NCBI RefSeq assembly: GCF_000344615.1
Contig: NZ_KB467824.1
Coordinates: 1,763,741 to 1,827,740, forward strand
Reading direction: 5' to 3'
Length of the DNA: 64,000 nucleotides
Source: Janthinobacterium sp. CG3
Lineage (GTDB): Bacteria; Pseudomonadota; Gammaproteobacteria; Burkholderiales; Burkholderiaceae_D
Position numbers and translations under genes: made by a program
Part shown: in pieces, positions 38,340-46,916 of the stretch
Numbering within the stretch: position 1 is the stretch's first letter
Layout: each line of letters starts with the position of its first letter
Notes under the pieces: model-generated
Database searches by the model: none
Seen by the model: the letters and a program-made list of their open reading frames with translations, nothing else
What the model was told of the DNA's origin: nothing

Positions 38340-38420
38340 ATGATCGGTCTGAAAACAGTCGCAGCGGTCCCCGGCGCGGTGCAATCGATGCGTCCGCCGC
38401 CATCACCGGGCATCCCATGA
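38340..38420 (+). CDS. 26-codon leader ORF before the first glycosyltransferase
   Basis: An ATG at 38340, with AGGAGAC about 6 bases upstream, opens a frame for MIGLKTVAAVPGAVQSMRPP and six more residues. Its TGA overlaps the ATG of the glycosyltransferase (ATGA). The transferase itself has no ribosome site, so translation of this leader may feed it. Coding of a functional peptide is unproven. Confidence 0.35.
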   Translation: MIGLKTVAAVPGAVQSMRPPPSPGIP

Positions 38421-39544
38421 CGCCGGCGGATACGCCGGGGCCGGGCCGCAAGCGGCGCGCCGTCGTGTGCGGCGACGGCATCGGCATCTTTCCGCCGCTG
38501 ATGCAGCTTTTCCGCGACGAATTCGACATTGTCGCCGCGCTGCACCCGCGCCTGCCGCCCTGGTACGCCTGGTGGCACCGGCTGGCGTCGGCGCGCTGGC
38601 CGCGCCAAGCCTGGTATCGGCAATGGCGCTACCGCCTCGAAAAGACGCCGGCCGCGTTTCGCAGGCTGAGCCGCGACTGCGCCCGCCAACTCGACGCGCT
38701 GGAAGGCCGCTACGACGTCGTGCTGTTTTTCGGCGCCATGCACTCGCCGGGCGCCTGCCCGGGCAAGCACCTGTTTGTCTTCTCCGATTCGTGCCGCTGG
38801 CTGTCCTCGCGCAACGCCCATGACGACATCTCGCATTTCCGCGACCACCGCGACGAGGCCGAATGGCTGGCGCTGGAGGGCGAGGTGTACCGCTCGGCGG
38901 CGCGGATTTTCGTCGGCAGCGATTTCGTGCGCGACGCCTTGCTGGCGCATTATGACGTGGCGCCGGGGCAGGCGGTGACGTCCGGCTTTGGCGCCGGCAA
39001 CGCCTTTGGCGAAGCCTATGAAAAGGTGTTCGACGGAAAAACCATCCTCTACATCGGCAAGGGCGACTTCGAGAAAAAGGGCGGCGTCGTGCTGCTGGAG
39101 GCCTTCGCCAAGGTGCGCAGGGAGTTGCCGCGGACGCAGTTGCATATCGTCGGCCAGGAACGCCTGCCGGCCGCCGCCGGGGTCGTCAACCACGGCTTCG
39201 TGCGCGAGCGCGAGCGCCTGGTCGCCTTGATGCGCGCGGCGCACGTGTTCGCGCTGCCATCGCTGGTCGACCGCAATCCCATCAGCCTGCTTGATGCGAT
39301 GGCGGCGGCGACCCCCTGCGTCGCCTCGGACTATGGCGCCATGCCCGGCATGCTCGGCGACGCCGGCATCATCGCCCCCTGCAACGACGTCGACGCGCTG
39401 GCGGCGGCGCTATTCAAGCTGCTCACCAACCAGCGCCTCGCCCGCGCGCTGGGCGAGCGCGGAAGGCGCCGCTTCCAGGAACGCTACAACTGGCACAGCG
39501 TATGGCAGGTGATCCAGCGCGAAATGCGCGAGGCGCTGGCATGA
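38417..39544 (+). CDS. GT4-family glycosyltransferase
   Basis: A 375-residue GT-B fold enzyme. The C-terminal Rossmann domain starts at TILYIGKGDFEKKGG and includes the nucleotide-sugar site ALPSLVDRNPISLLDAMAAATPCVAS, the GT4 motif in which a Glu is usual in E-x7-E; here ILE-type acids are replaced by RNPISLLD. The N-terminal domain is short and Trp/Arg-rich. It heads the plus-strand polysaccharide block and is coupled to the next gene by ATGA. Confidence 0.85.
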   Translation: MTPADTPGPGRKRRAVVCGDGIGIFPPLMQLFRDEFDIVAALHPRLPPWYAWWHRLASARWPRQAWYRQWRYRLEKTPAAFRRLSRDCARQLDALEGRYDVVLFFGAMHSPGACPGKHLFVFSDSCRWLSSRNAHDDISHFRDHRDEAEWLALEGEVYRSAARIFVGSDFVRDALLAHYDVAPGQAVTSGFGAGNAFGEAYEKVFDGKTILYIGKGDFEKKGGVVLLEAFAKVRRELPRTQLHIVGQERLPAAAGVVNHGFVRERERLVALMRAAHVFALPSLVDRNPISLLDAMAAATPCVASDYGAMPGMLGDAGIIAPCNDVDALAAALFKLLTNQRLARALGERGRRRFQERYNWHSVWQVIQREMREALA

Positions 39545-40689
39545 GCGCGCGGGCCGGCGACGGCGCCGCGGCGGCGCGCGGCGCCCGCCTGGTCTGCCTC
39601 GACGGCTTGCGCGGCTGGGCCGCCGTCATGGTGGTGCTGTCGCACCTCTGGGGCCAGTTCGCCAGGCACCTCGCGCCGTTCTACGACCAACCGCTGCTGC
39701 GCCTGGTCTCCGACGGCCACCTTGCCGTGCTGATCTTTTTCGTGCTCTCCGGCGTCGCGCTGAGCCTGCGTTTTGTGCGGCGGCCGCAGCGCGTCTCCCT
39801 GGTCGGGCTGGTCGCCGCGCGCTACGTGCGGCTGATGGTGCCGGTCCTCGCCACCACGCTGCTGGTCTATCTGTTGATCGCGTTGCGCCTGGCCGGCAGC
39901 GCCGACGCGGCCCGCGCCGGCAACTCGGCGATCTTCCTCGGCGCCCGGCACGGCCAGGACACCACGCTGGCGGACGCCTTGGCGTTCTCCTTCTATTCGG
40001 TGTTTTTCGACTACGACGAAGGCAGCACCTTTAACTGGAGCCTGTGGACCATGCACATCGAGCTGCTCGGCTCGCTGCTCATTTTTACGTTGTTGTTCCT
40101 GTTTTCGCGGGCGCACGGCCTCACGCGGCGGCACCGGATGGCGCTGGCGGGCGCGCTCGCCTTCGCCTTCCTTTTGATGCAAAAGCAATTCGGCGCCTGC
40201 TTCGCGGCCGGTTACGTGCTGGCCGAACTGGCGCACGCCGCGCCCGCCGCGCGCACATGGCTGCGCTGGGCGCCGCCGGCGCTGGCGGCGGCAGCCGCCG
40301 CGGTCGCGGCCTGGGCCGGCCGACGGCACGACAGCAGCGGCGCCCTGCTGGCCGTTGGCATCGTCATGGCGGCGCTGTTCTGGCCGGTGGCGCGGCGCTT
40401 CCTGGCGAGCCCGGTGTCGGCCTGGTTGGGCCGCATCTCGTTTCCGCTTTACCTGATCCACGTGCCGCTGATTGGCGCCGCCGGCGAACTCTACCTGGCA
40501 CTGCTCAACGGCGGCGTAGCGGTGCAGCCGGCCACGCACGCAACGGTGGTCCTGGCCTTCTGCGCCTGTCTGCTGTCGGCCGCCTTGCTGATGCCGCTCG
40601 AGCGCCTGAGCATGCGCTTGAGCACGGCCGCCGGCACCCTGCGGCTGGCGCGCCGGCGCGCGCTGCCGGCGCCCCCGCGTGGCGAATGA
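39541..40689 (+). CDS. acyltransferase family 3 (OafA-like)
   Basis: A 382-residue integral membrane protein with about ten helices. The opening CLDGLRGWAAVMVVLSHLWGQF contains the family DGLRG and the catalytic-type His, and WSLWTMHIELLGSLLIF is the second signature. Such enzymes O-acylate polysaccharides using acyl-CoA. I chose the ATG at 39541, which overlaps the previous stop. It probably decorates the exopolysaccharide encoded here. Confidence 0.88.
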   Translation: MSARAGDGAAAARGARLVCLDGLRGWAAVMVVLSHLWGQFARHLAPFYDQPLLRLVSDGHLAVLIFFVLSGVALSLRFVRRPQRVSLVGLVAARYVRLMVPVLATTLLVYLLIALRLAGSADAARAGNSAIFLGARHGQDTTLADALAFSFYSVFFDYDEGSTFNWSLWTMHIELLGSLLIFTLLFLFSRAHGLTRRHRMALAGALAFAFLLMQKQFGACFAAGYVLAELAHAAPAARTWLRWAPPALAAAAAAVAAWAGRRHDSSGALLAVGIVMAALFWPVARRFLASPVSAWLGRISFPLYLIHVPLIGAAGELYLALLNGGVAVQPATHATVVLAFCACLLSAALLMPLERLSMRLSTAAGTLRLARRRALPAPPRGE

Positions 40690-40751
40690 GCGGCCGGCGC
40701 GGCCGGACCCGCCGCACTGCCCCGAACCTGCCATCAACCGACCCCAGCCCC

Positions 40752-41939
40752 ATGCGCGTCCTCTACCACCACCGAACCCAGGGCGAAGAGCCCGAGTCGA
40801 TCCACATCGCGGCCATTGTCGAGGCCTTGCGCGCGCTCGGCCACGAGGTGCGCGTGGTCGGCCCCGCCGCGGCGCGGCCGCACGCGACGCTGCCGCGGCG
40901 GCCCTCCGTGCTGGGCAGAATCAAGCGCGCCGCGCCCGGCCTGCTGTTTGAACTGCTGCAACTGGCCTACAACCTGGTCGTCGACCGGCGCATCGCCAGG
41001 GCGATCGAGGAATTCCAGCCCGACCTGGTGTACGAACGCTACGCCTTGTTCAACTACGCCGGGGTACGCCGCGCCAGGCAGCGCGGCATCCCGCTGATCC
41101 TCGAAGTCAATACGCCCTACGCCCAGGCCTGGGCGACGTATTTCGGCCTGCGCCTGAAGCGGCTGGCGCGCTGGCTGGAGCGGCGCACCTGGTCGGCGGC
41201 CACGCATATCATCACCGTCACCGAGGCGCAGCGCGACATGCTGGTGCGCGAAGGCGTCGCCGCCCACGCCATCAGCGTCTGCCACAACGCCATCGACCCG
41301 GACTGGTTCGACCCGCAGCGCCAGCGCCGGCCGCAACTGGCCGCCGCGTTGGGCCTGGCCGCCACGGTGGTCGGCTTCGTCGGCACCATGAACCGCTGGC
41401 AGGGCATGCCGGCGTTTACCGCCGTGTTGCGCGCCGTCTTCGCCCGCTGCGCCGAGGTCAGCTTCCTGTTCGTCGGCGACGGCGAATTCCGCCGTGCCAT
41501 CGAGGATTTTTGCCGCGCCGAGGGCTACGCGGGGCGCGTCGTGTTTACCGGGCGCAAGCCGCACGCGGAGATCCCGCCGCTGCTGGCCTTGATGGATATC
41601 GCGGTATTGCTTGATTCAAACGCCTACGGGTCGCCGATGAAAATATTCGAATACATGGGGATGGCCAAAGCCATCATTGCGCCGCGCGTCGGCCCGGTCA
41701 TGGAGGTGCTGCGCGATGGCCAGACCGGGCTGCTGATCGACGCCGGCGACGCCGCCCAGATGGCCGAGCAGATCGTCCGCCTGGTCAACGACCCGGCCTT
41801 GCGCCTGCGCCTCGGCGAAGCCGGCCGGCAGTACGTCACCAACCACCACACCTGGCGCCAGAACGCGCTGCGCATCGAAGCGATCTACGCCGCCATCCTG
41901 GCGCCGCCACGGGCCGGCAACGCGGCGGACCCATGCTGA
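40752..41939 (+). CDS. GT4-family glycosyltransferase
   Basis: A 395-residue GT-B enzyme. It begins MRVLYHHRTQGEEPESIHIA, an opening seen in polysaccharide GT4s, contains YERYALFNYAG and VCHNAIDPDWF, and has the donor site IAVLLDSNAYGSPMKIFEYMGMAKAIIAP with the catalytic Glu in KIFEYM. The start at 40752 lies 62 bases after the acyltransferase stop; the much longer open frame from 40044 is a shadow of that gene. It overlaps the next gene by 7 bases. Confidence 0.9.
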   Translation: MRVLYHHRTQGEEPESIHIAAIVEALRALGHEVRVVGPAAARPHATLPRRPSVLGRIKRAAPGLLFELLQLAYNLVVDRRIARAIEEFQPDLVYERYALFNYAGVRRARQRGIPLILEVNTPYAQAWATYFGLRLKRLARWLERRTWSAATHIITVTEAQRDMLVREGVAAHAISVCHNAIDPDWFDPQRQRRPQLAAALGLAATVVGFVGTMNRWQGMPAFTAVLRAVFARCAEVSFLFVGDGEFRRAIEDFCRAEGYAGRVVFTGRKPHAEIPPLLALMDIAVLLDSNAYGSPMKIFEYMGMAKAIIAPRVGPVMEVLRDGQTGLLIDAGDAAQMAEQIVRLVNDPALRLRLGEAGRQYVTNHHTWRQNALRIEAIYAAILAPPRAGNAADPC

Positions 41940-43345
41940 AAAGACGCCTCGACCTCTGGCTGCCCTCGTATATCGCGTCGGCGCCGCAACGGGCCTACCA
42001 GCGCATCGCGCGGGCCGGGCGCACCACCCACATCCTGTTCCTGGTGTGCGACCATTTCGAGCCGAAGCACAGCGAGTCGCCGCATCCCGTCAGCGCCGAG
42101 CAGGCGGTGCGTCTGGTGCAGGCCTGGCACGCGGGCTACGCCAGTTTCCAGCAGCGCTGCCGCAGCGCCTTCGGCACGGCGCCGCTGCACACCTGGTTCT
42201 ATCCGCCCCACCACGGCGTGGAGGCGCTGGCCAGCTTGGCGGCGATGGCCCACGCCGGCCTGGGCGAAGTGGAATTGCACTACCACCACGACGGCGACAC
42301 CGACGCCACGCTGGAGCGCGACCTGCGCGCCGTGCTGGCCGAATACAACCGCTGGGGCCTGCTGCTCGAATCGGGGGCGGCGCCGCGCACGGCATTCGGC
42401 TTCGTCCACGGCGACTGGGCCCTGGGCAATTCCGGCGGCGGCCGCTTTTGCGGCGTCAACGACGAGCTGAGCATTTTACAAAAGCTCGGTTGCTGGGCCG
42501 ACCTGACCATGCCCTCGGGCGAAAAATACCAGACGCGCAAGATCAATTCCGTCTACTACGGCAAGGGCGACCCGCACCGCGCCAAGGCGCACAACTGGGG
42601 GCCGGACGCGCGCGTCGGCCAGCGCGCCGCCGAGGGCCTGATGTTGATCCAGGGGCCGCTGGGCATCAACTGGGGCGCGCCGTCCTATCCGCGGATTGAA
42701 AACGCCAGCCTGACCAGCGAAAACTGGGGCCGGCCCGACCGCATCCGCAAATGGATCGACTGCAACGTGCACGTCGCCGGCCGGCCCGAGTGGCTGTTCG
42801 TCAAACTGCACACCCACGGCGCCGTCGAGCGCGACCTCGACGCCCTGTTCGGCGAGCGGGCCATGCGCATGCACCGCACCCTTAACGAGCACTACAACGA
42901 CGGCCGGCGCTACCGCCTGCACTATGTGACGGCGCGCCAAGCCTACAATATCGCCAAGGCGGCCGAGCACGGCCACAGCGGCGATCCGGCCGATTACCTC
43001 GATTTCCACATCGCCGAACCGGCCACCGCCCATTACACCGCCAACGCCCGCCACGTGCTCGGGCATTGCAGCGCCGAGCGACTCAGCATCGGCGCGTTCG
43101 AAGCCGGCAGGCTGGTGCAGATCCGCAGCCGCATCGGCCCCTTCGCCAGCCTGAACGGTCCGATCGGCGCCTACGAGGTCGACGCGCGCCAGCGCCGCGT
43201 GCGTATCGAAGCGAACGGCACGGTGGAACTCTGGTTGCGCGGCGACGCCAGCGCCGAGGTCGTCGAGGGCGCCGGCGCCGTCCTCGGGAACGGCCCGGTG
43301 CGGCACCTGGAGGTCGAGCGCTACTGCGTCCTCGGTTATCGCTGA
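41933..43345 (+). CDS. unrecognised protein of the polysaccharide locus
   Basis: A 470-residue protein without signal peptide or membrane helices. Features include ILFLVCDHFEPKHSE, HTWFYPPHHGVEAL, VELHYHHDGDTDATLERDL, GFVHGDWALGNSGG and CNVHVAGRPEWLFVKLHTHGA. These His/Asp-rich strands look like a metal-dependent barrel enzyme, perhaps related to NodB-type deacetylases or PIG-L-like enzymes, but none of their signatures is complete. A C-terminal beta-rich domain follows (about 370-470). It is coupled to the GT4 before it (7-base overlap). A sugar-modifying role is plausible; identity is open. Confidence 0.7.
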   Translation: MLKRRLDLWLPSYIASAPQRAYQRIARAGRTTHILFLVCDHFEPKHSESPHPVSAEQAVRLVQAWHAGYASFQQRCRSAFGTAPLHTWFYPPHHGVEALASLAAMAHAGLGEVELHYHHDGDTDATLERDLRAVLAEYNRWGLLLESGAAPRTAFGFVHGDWALGNSGGGRFCGVNDELSILQKLGCWADLTMPSGEKYQTRKINSVYYGKGDPHRAKAHNWGPDARVGQRAAEGLMLIQGPLGINWGAPSYPRIENASLTSENWGRPDRIRKWIDCNVHVAGRPEWLFVKLHTHGAVERDLDALFGERAMRMHRTLNEHYNDGRRYRLHYVTARQAYNIAKAAEHGHSGDPADYLDFHIAEPATAHYTANARHVLGHCSAERLSIGAFEAGRLVQIRSRIGPFASLNGPIGAYEVDARQRRVRIEANGTVELWLRGDASAEVVEGAGAVLGNGPVRHLEVERYCVLGYR

Positions 43346-43735
43346 GGCACACCCGGACGGCGCCCGCACCGGTCCACGCCGCGGCGACATTTTGACATGC
43401 CACAATGCGCGATCTTATCAATACGTCATCATAACCATGTCGTGCCGCGTTGTGTAACGCCAGCAGCGCACGCGATTTGCACGCAACGCCGCGGTTGACC
43501 GGCGCCGTGCAAGCCCGGCAAAAGAGCGCCGCCGCAAACGGCTATACCGAACGGCGACAGGTCAGACGACACAGGGGGCAACACGGTGTACCATCGCGGC
43601 GGCGGGTGGCACGCCGGTCGCGCGGCGGGCAAGCGGCCGCCGTCGCCCGTACCGTTCGTCCAAGGCGGCGCGCACCCATTACTTGCCATCCGCACGCCGG
43701 CGCCCGGAGTGTGAACGGCCACGGACCCAATTGCC
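43346..43735 (+). promoter_or_regulatory. 390-base gap with a possible weak sigma-54 site
   Basis: No gene is seen. At 43607-43621, TGGCACG-CCGG-TCGC has a perfect -24 element, but the -12 element is TCGC instead of TTGC. It would start transcription about 100 bases before the GT2 gene. The rest has no strong hairpin or repeat. The length suggests a promoter for the GT2 gene. Confidence 0.25.
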
Positions 43736-44875
43736 ATGAAAACCGTTTTTTGGACCTCCCTTTTCTTGATCGTGTATCCCTACCTGGTCTATCCCCTCGT
43801 CATGTTAGCGATAGGGAAAATGCGCCCGCGCAAGGTCGCGCGCGCCCCCTGCCTGCCGACGATGACGATTCTGATCCCCGCCTACAACGAAGTGGCCATG
43901 ATCGGCGCGACGATCCAAAACAAGCTCGACCAAGGCTACCCCGCTGACAGGCTGCAAATCATCGTCATCTCCGACGGTTCCGCCGACGGCACCGACGACG
44001 TGGTGAAAGGCTTCGGCCGGCACGCCGTGAAGCTGCTGCGGCGCGAGCGGCGCGAGGGCAAGGCCGCGGCGCTCAACGAGGCGGTGCGCCTGGCAAGCGG
44101 CGACATCATCATCTTCAGCGACGCCAACACCCTGTTCGGCGCCAACGCCTTGCAGCGGATCGCGGCCAACTTCGCCGACCCGGAAATCGGCTACCTGACC
44201 GGATCGCTGCAATTCGTCACCGACGGCGGCAATGCCAGCGGCGCCGGCGCGCGGGCGTATATGCGCTACGAAAACCTGGTGCGCGGCATCGAAACCGCGG
44301 CCGGCTCCATCATCGGCGTCAACGGCGGCGTCGACGCGATCCGCCGCCGGCTGTACGTCGACACCCCGCCGGCGCTGATTACCGACCTCATCCTGCCGCT
44401 GTCGGTGATCGCCGGCGGACACCGCGTGATCTTCGACCCGCAGATCGACGCGTTCGAGACGCCCAACACCGACGTTTCCTGCGAATTCAGGATGCGCGTG
44501 CGGGTCGCCTTGCGCGCGCTGCAAGGACTCACCTATATGCGCAAACTGCTCAACCCGCTGCACTACCCGCTGGTGTCGTTCAGCCTGTTTTCCCACAAGG
44601 TGCTGCGTTATCTCGGCTTTGTGTTCATGCCGGCAGCCCTGGCCAGCAATATAGCGCTGGCCCCCACGCAGGCGCTGTACCGGGTCTTGCTGGTGCTACA
44701 GCTCGGCGTGTATTGCCTCGCGGCCCTCGGCCTGATGCACAATTTACCCGGCTGGCTGAGGAAAATCACCACCGTGCCCAGTTACTTTGCGCTCTCCAAC
44801 GCCGCGTTCGCCGTCGCGGCCTACCGTTTTCTGCGCGGCGACACGCTGGCCGTCTGGCAACCGCGCGCAGGTTGA
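43736..44875 (+). CDS. GT2-family membrane glycosyltransferase
   Basis: A 379-residue processive-type GT2. It has an N-terminal helix, then a GT-A domain with ILIPAYNE, VISDGSADGT, DANTLF (DxD-like) and a C-terminal TDLILPLSVIAGG (TED-like), then three or four membrane helices. The architecture is like hyaluronan or N-acetylglucosamine synthases; it may start or extend the chain on lipid. Its stop is 6 bases from the convergent ATPase stop, so it ends the plus-strand block. Confidence 0.88.
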   Translation: MKTVFWTSLFLIVYPYLVYPLVMLAIGKMRPRKVARAPCLPTMTILIPAYNEVAMIGATIQNKLDQGYPADRLQIIVISDGSADGTDDVVKGFGRHAVKLLRRERREGKAAALNEAVRLASGDIIIFSDANTLFGANALQRIAANFADPEIGYLTGSLQFVTDGGNASGAGARAYMRYENLVRGIETAAGSIIGVNGGVDAIRRRLYVDTPPALITDLILPLSVIAGGHRVIFDPQIDAFETPNTDVSCEFRMRVRVALRALQGLTYMRKLLNPLHYPLVSFSLFSHKVLRYLGFVFMPAALASNIALAPTQALYRVLLVLQLGVYCLAALGLMHNLPGWLRKITTVPSYFALSNAAFAVAAYRFLRGDTLAVWQPRAG

Positions 44876-44881
44876 GCGCCG

Positions 44882-45919
44882 TCAGGGTCGCTGCGCGTCG
44901 TCGCCGGCAGCTTGCTGGATCGCCGCGACCAGGCGGCCGAGCAGGCTCAGCGCGCTGGCGTTGTTGCGCGACAGGCCGTCCAAGGCCGCCTCCAGGCGCG
45001 CCATCCGCGCCTCCAGTTCGGCCGGCGCCGCCGCCGCGCCCTGCTGTCCGGGGCCGCCCTGCCGCTCCGGCGGCGCGGGGCCAGCGGCGTCGGGGCGGGC
45101 CGGCGCGGCCGTCTCGGCGGCCATTTCCGACGCCAGCTCCAGCACGTCGTCGCCGCCGATGGCGCGGCTATTGGCAAGAAAGCCCATCAGCAGCAAGCGG
45201 TCGCAGAGGGCGTTGATGCGCCGCGGAATGCCGGCGCTGGCCGCATGGATGGCCGCGAAGGCCTGTTCCGCGAACAGCGGCGCATTGTCCCAGCCGACGT
45301 GGCGCAGCCGGTGTTCGATGTAGCGCCGGGTTTCCGCGCCGTCGAGCGGGCCGATGTGGCAGGCGGCAATCACGCGCTGGCGCAATTGGGTCATCTGCGC
45401 GCTCTGCAGCGTGTGGCGGAACTCCGGTTGGCCGATCAGGAAGCTTTGCAGCAAGGCATGGGTGTTGAGCTGGAAATTCGATAGCATGCGCAACTCCTCG
45501 ACCGCCTGCATGCTCAAGTTCTGGGCCTCGTCCACCACCAGCATGCAGCGCTTGCCGGCCCGGTAGGCGCTGCCGAAGAAGGCCTCGAGCGCGATCAACA
45601 ATTCGGCCTTGCTGGCCCGCACCACCGGCAGGCCGAAGGCCGTGCCGACCAGGCGTAGCGCGTCGTCCGCCCCCAGTTGCGTGCTCACCAGGTGGGCGCA
45701 CAGGTATTTTTCGGGATCCAGCTTGCCGAACACGTTGCGCACCAGCGTGGTCTTGCCGGCACCGACCTCACCGGTGATGACGATGAAGCCCTCGTTGCGG
45801 TGCATGCCGTAGACCAGGTAATCCATGGCGCGCCGGTGCTGCAGGCTGCCGAAATAAAACGCGGGATCGGGATTGGTCTGGAAGGGCTTGCCGGTAAAGC
45901 CGTAGAATTGTTCGTACAT
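44882..45919 (-). CDS. XrtA-associated ExeA-like secretion ATPase
   Basis: A 345-residue AAA ATPase. It starts MYEQFYGFTGKPFQTNPDPAFYF, typical of ExeA/GspA-like ATPases in PEP-CTERM loci, with Walker A GEVGAGKTTL and Walker B CMLVVDEAQNL. The C-terminal 70 residues are a Pro/Gly-rich linker and a coiled coil. Start chosen at 45919; the frame to 45961 lacks the family sequence. These ATPases occur with exosortase-type exopolysaccharide genes and probably aid assembly or export. Confidence 0.88.
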   Translation of the reverse strand: MYEQFYGFTGKPFQTNPDPAFYFGSLQHRRAMDYLVYGMHRNEGFIVITGEVGAGKTTLVRNVFGKLDPEKYLCAHLVSTQLGADDALRLVGTAFGLPVVRASKAELLIALEAFFGSAYRAGKRCMLVVDEAQNLSMQAVEELRMLSNFQLNTHALLQSFLIGQPEFRHTLQSAQMTQLRQRVIAACHIGPLDGAETRRYIEHRLRHVGWDNAPLFAEQAFAAIHAASAGIPRRINALCDRLLLMGFLANSRAIGGDDVLELASEMAAETAAPARPDAAGPAPPERQGGPGQQGAAAAPAELEARMARLEAALDGLSRNNASALSLLGRLVAAIQQAAGDDAQRP

Positions 45920-46030
45920 GATTTGTCCAGGCTCCAGGGACGCTGTGTCGGATAGCGGCAACCGCCCGCTCGCGGAGCGCGCGCGCCCAAGCGCGCGAAG
46001 GCGCGCGAACGCGCACCGCCAGCCGGGACG

Positions 46031-46906
46031 CTAGCGCGCATAACCGTAGCCGTAAGCGGGGCCGTACTGATAGCCGTGGGCAAGGCGGCCAAGCGGACGC
46101 GCCCGGTTCAACACCAGCAACTTGACCGGGCAAGAGGCAATCGTGGCCAAGGCGTCGCGGGTGGCGCTGTGCAGGCTTTCCTCCGCCTGCAGCACGAACA
46201 CGATCTGCCCCATGTGGGTCGCCAGCACCTGCGCTTCCGTGGTCATCAGCAGGGGCGGCGAGTCGAAGACGATGATACGGTCGGCGTAGCGGTTGGCCAT
46301 TTCGTCCAACAGGCGCGCCATCGCCTCGCTGGCCAGCATTTCCGTTGCCTGGGCGGCGCGGGTGCCGGCCATCAGCAGATTGAGTTTTTCTACGTTGGTG
46401 CGCAACAGTACCTCGCCCAATGGCAAGGATCTGTTGTGCAGCATGTCAAGCAAACCGCTTTGCGCCGGCACGCCCAGCATGGACGGCAGCGAGGGCCGGG
46501 CCACGTCTGCGTCCACCAGCAACACGGTGCGCTCGAGTTCCATGGCGATACTCAGCGCCAGGTTGAGCGCGGTGAAACTCTTACCCTCCCCCGCCAGCGC
46601 GCTCGTCACCATGATCAAGTTGGCGTGGCGCACGGCGCTGCCGGCGCGCGCGTTGGCCAGCAGCGGGCGTTTAATCACGCGCAACTCCTCGGCCAGCAGC
46701 GAACTCGGTTGGCCGGGCATGATGAAGCCGGCGGCGGCCAGCCCGGCCAGGTCGATGTCCACCCGCGGCGCCATGGCCGGCCCGGCGCCGGCGGGATCGC
46801 CGCCGGCGCCGCGGGCGGCGCCCCGCGGCGGCGCCTCCGGCCTGCCATCGGGCCGCTCCCGGCCGGGCAGCTTGAGGTAGGCGGCGGCTTTTTCGATGAG
46901 ACTCAT
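46031..46906 (-). CDS. tyrosine autokinase (CpsD/EpsG type)
   Basis: A 291-residue cytosolic bacterial tyrosine kinase. Walker A is TSALAGEGKSFTALNLA, Walker A' VLLVDADVARPS and Walker B IIVFDSPP. The C-terminus carries a Tyr cluster (GYQYGPAYGYGYAR) for autophosphorylation. It pairs with the chain-length protein just upstream (10-base gap) to control polymer length, and matches the PEP-CTERM-locus autokinase type. Confidence 0.9.
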   Translation of the reverse strand: MSLIEKAAAYLKLPGRERPDGRPEAPPRGAARGAGGDPAGAGPAMAPRVDIDLAGLAAAGFIMPGQPSSLLAEELRVIKRPLLANARAGSAVRHANLIMVTSALAGEGKSFTALNLALSIAMELERTVLLVDADVARPSLPSMLGVPAQSGLLDMLHNRSLPLGEVLLRTNVEKLNLLMAGTRAAQATEMLASEAMARLLDEMANRYADRIIVFDSPPLLMTTEAQVLATHMGQIVFVLQAEESLHSATRDALATIASCPVKLLVLNRARPLGRLAHGYQYGPAYGYGYAR

Positions 46907-46916
46907 AGTATTTCCT

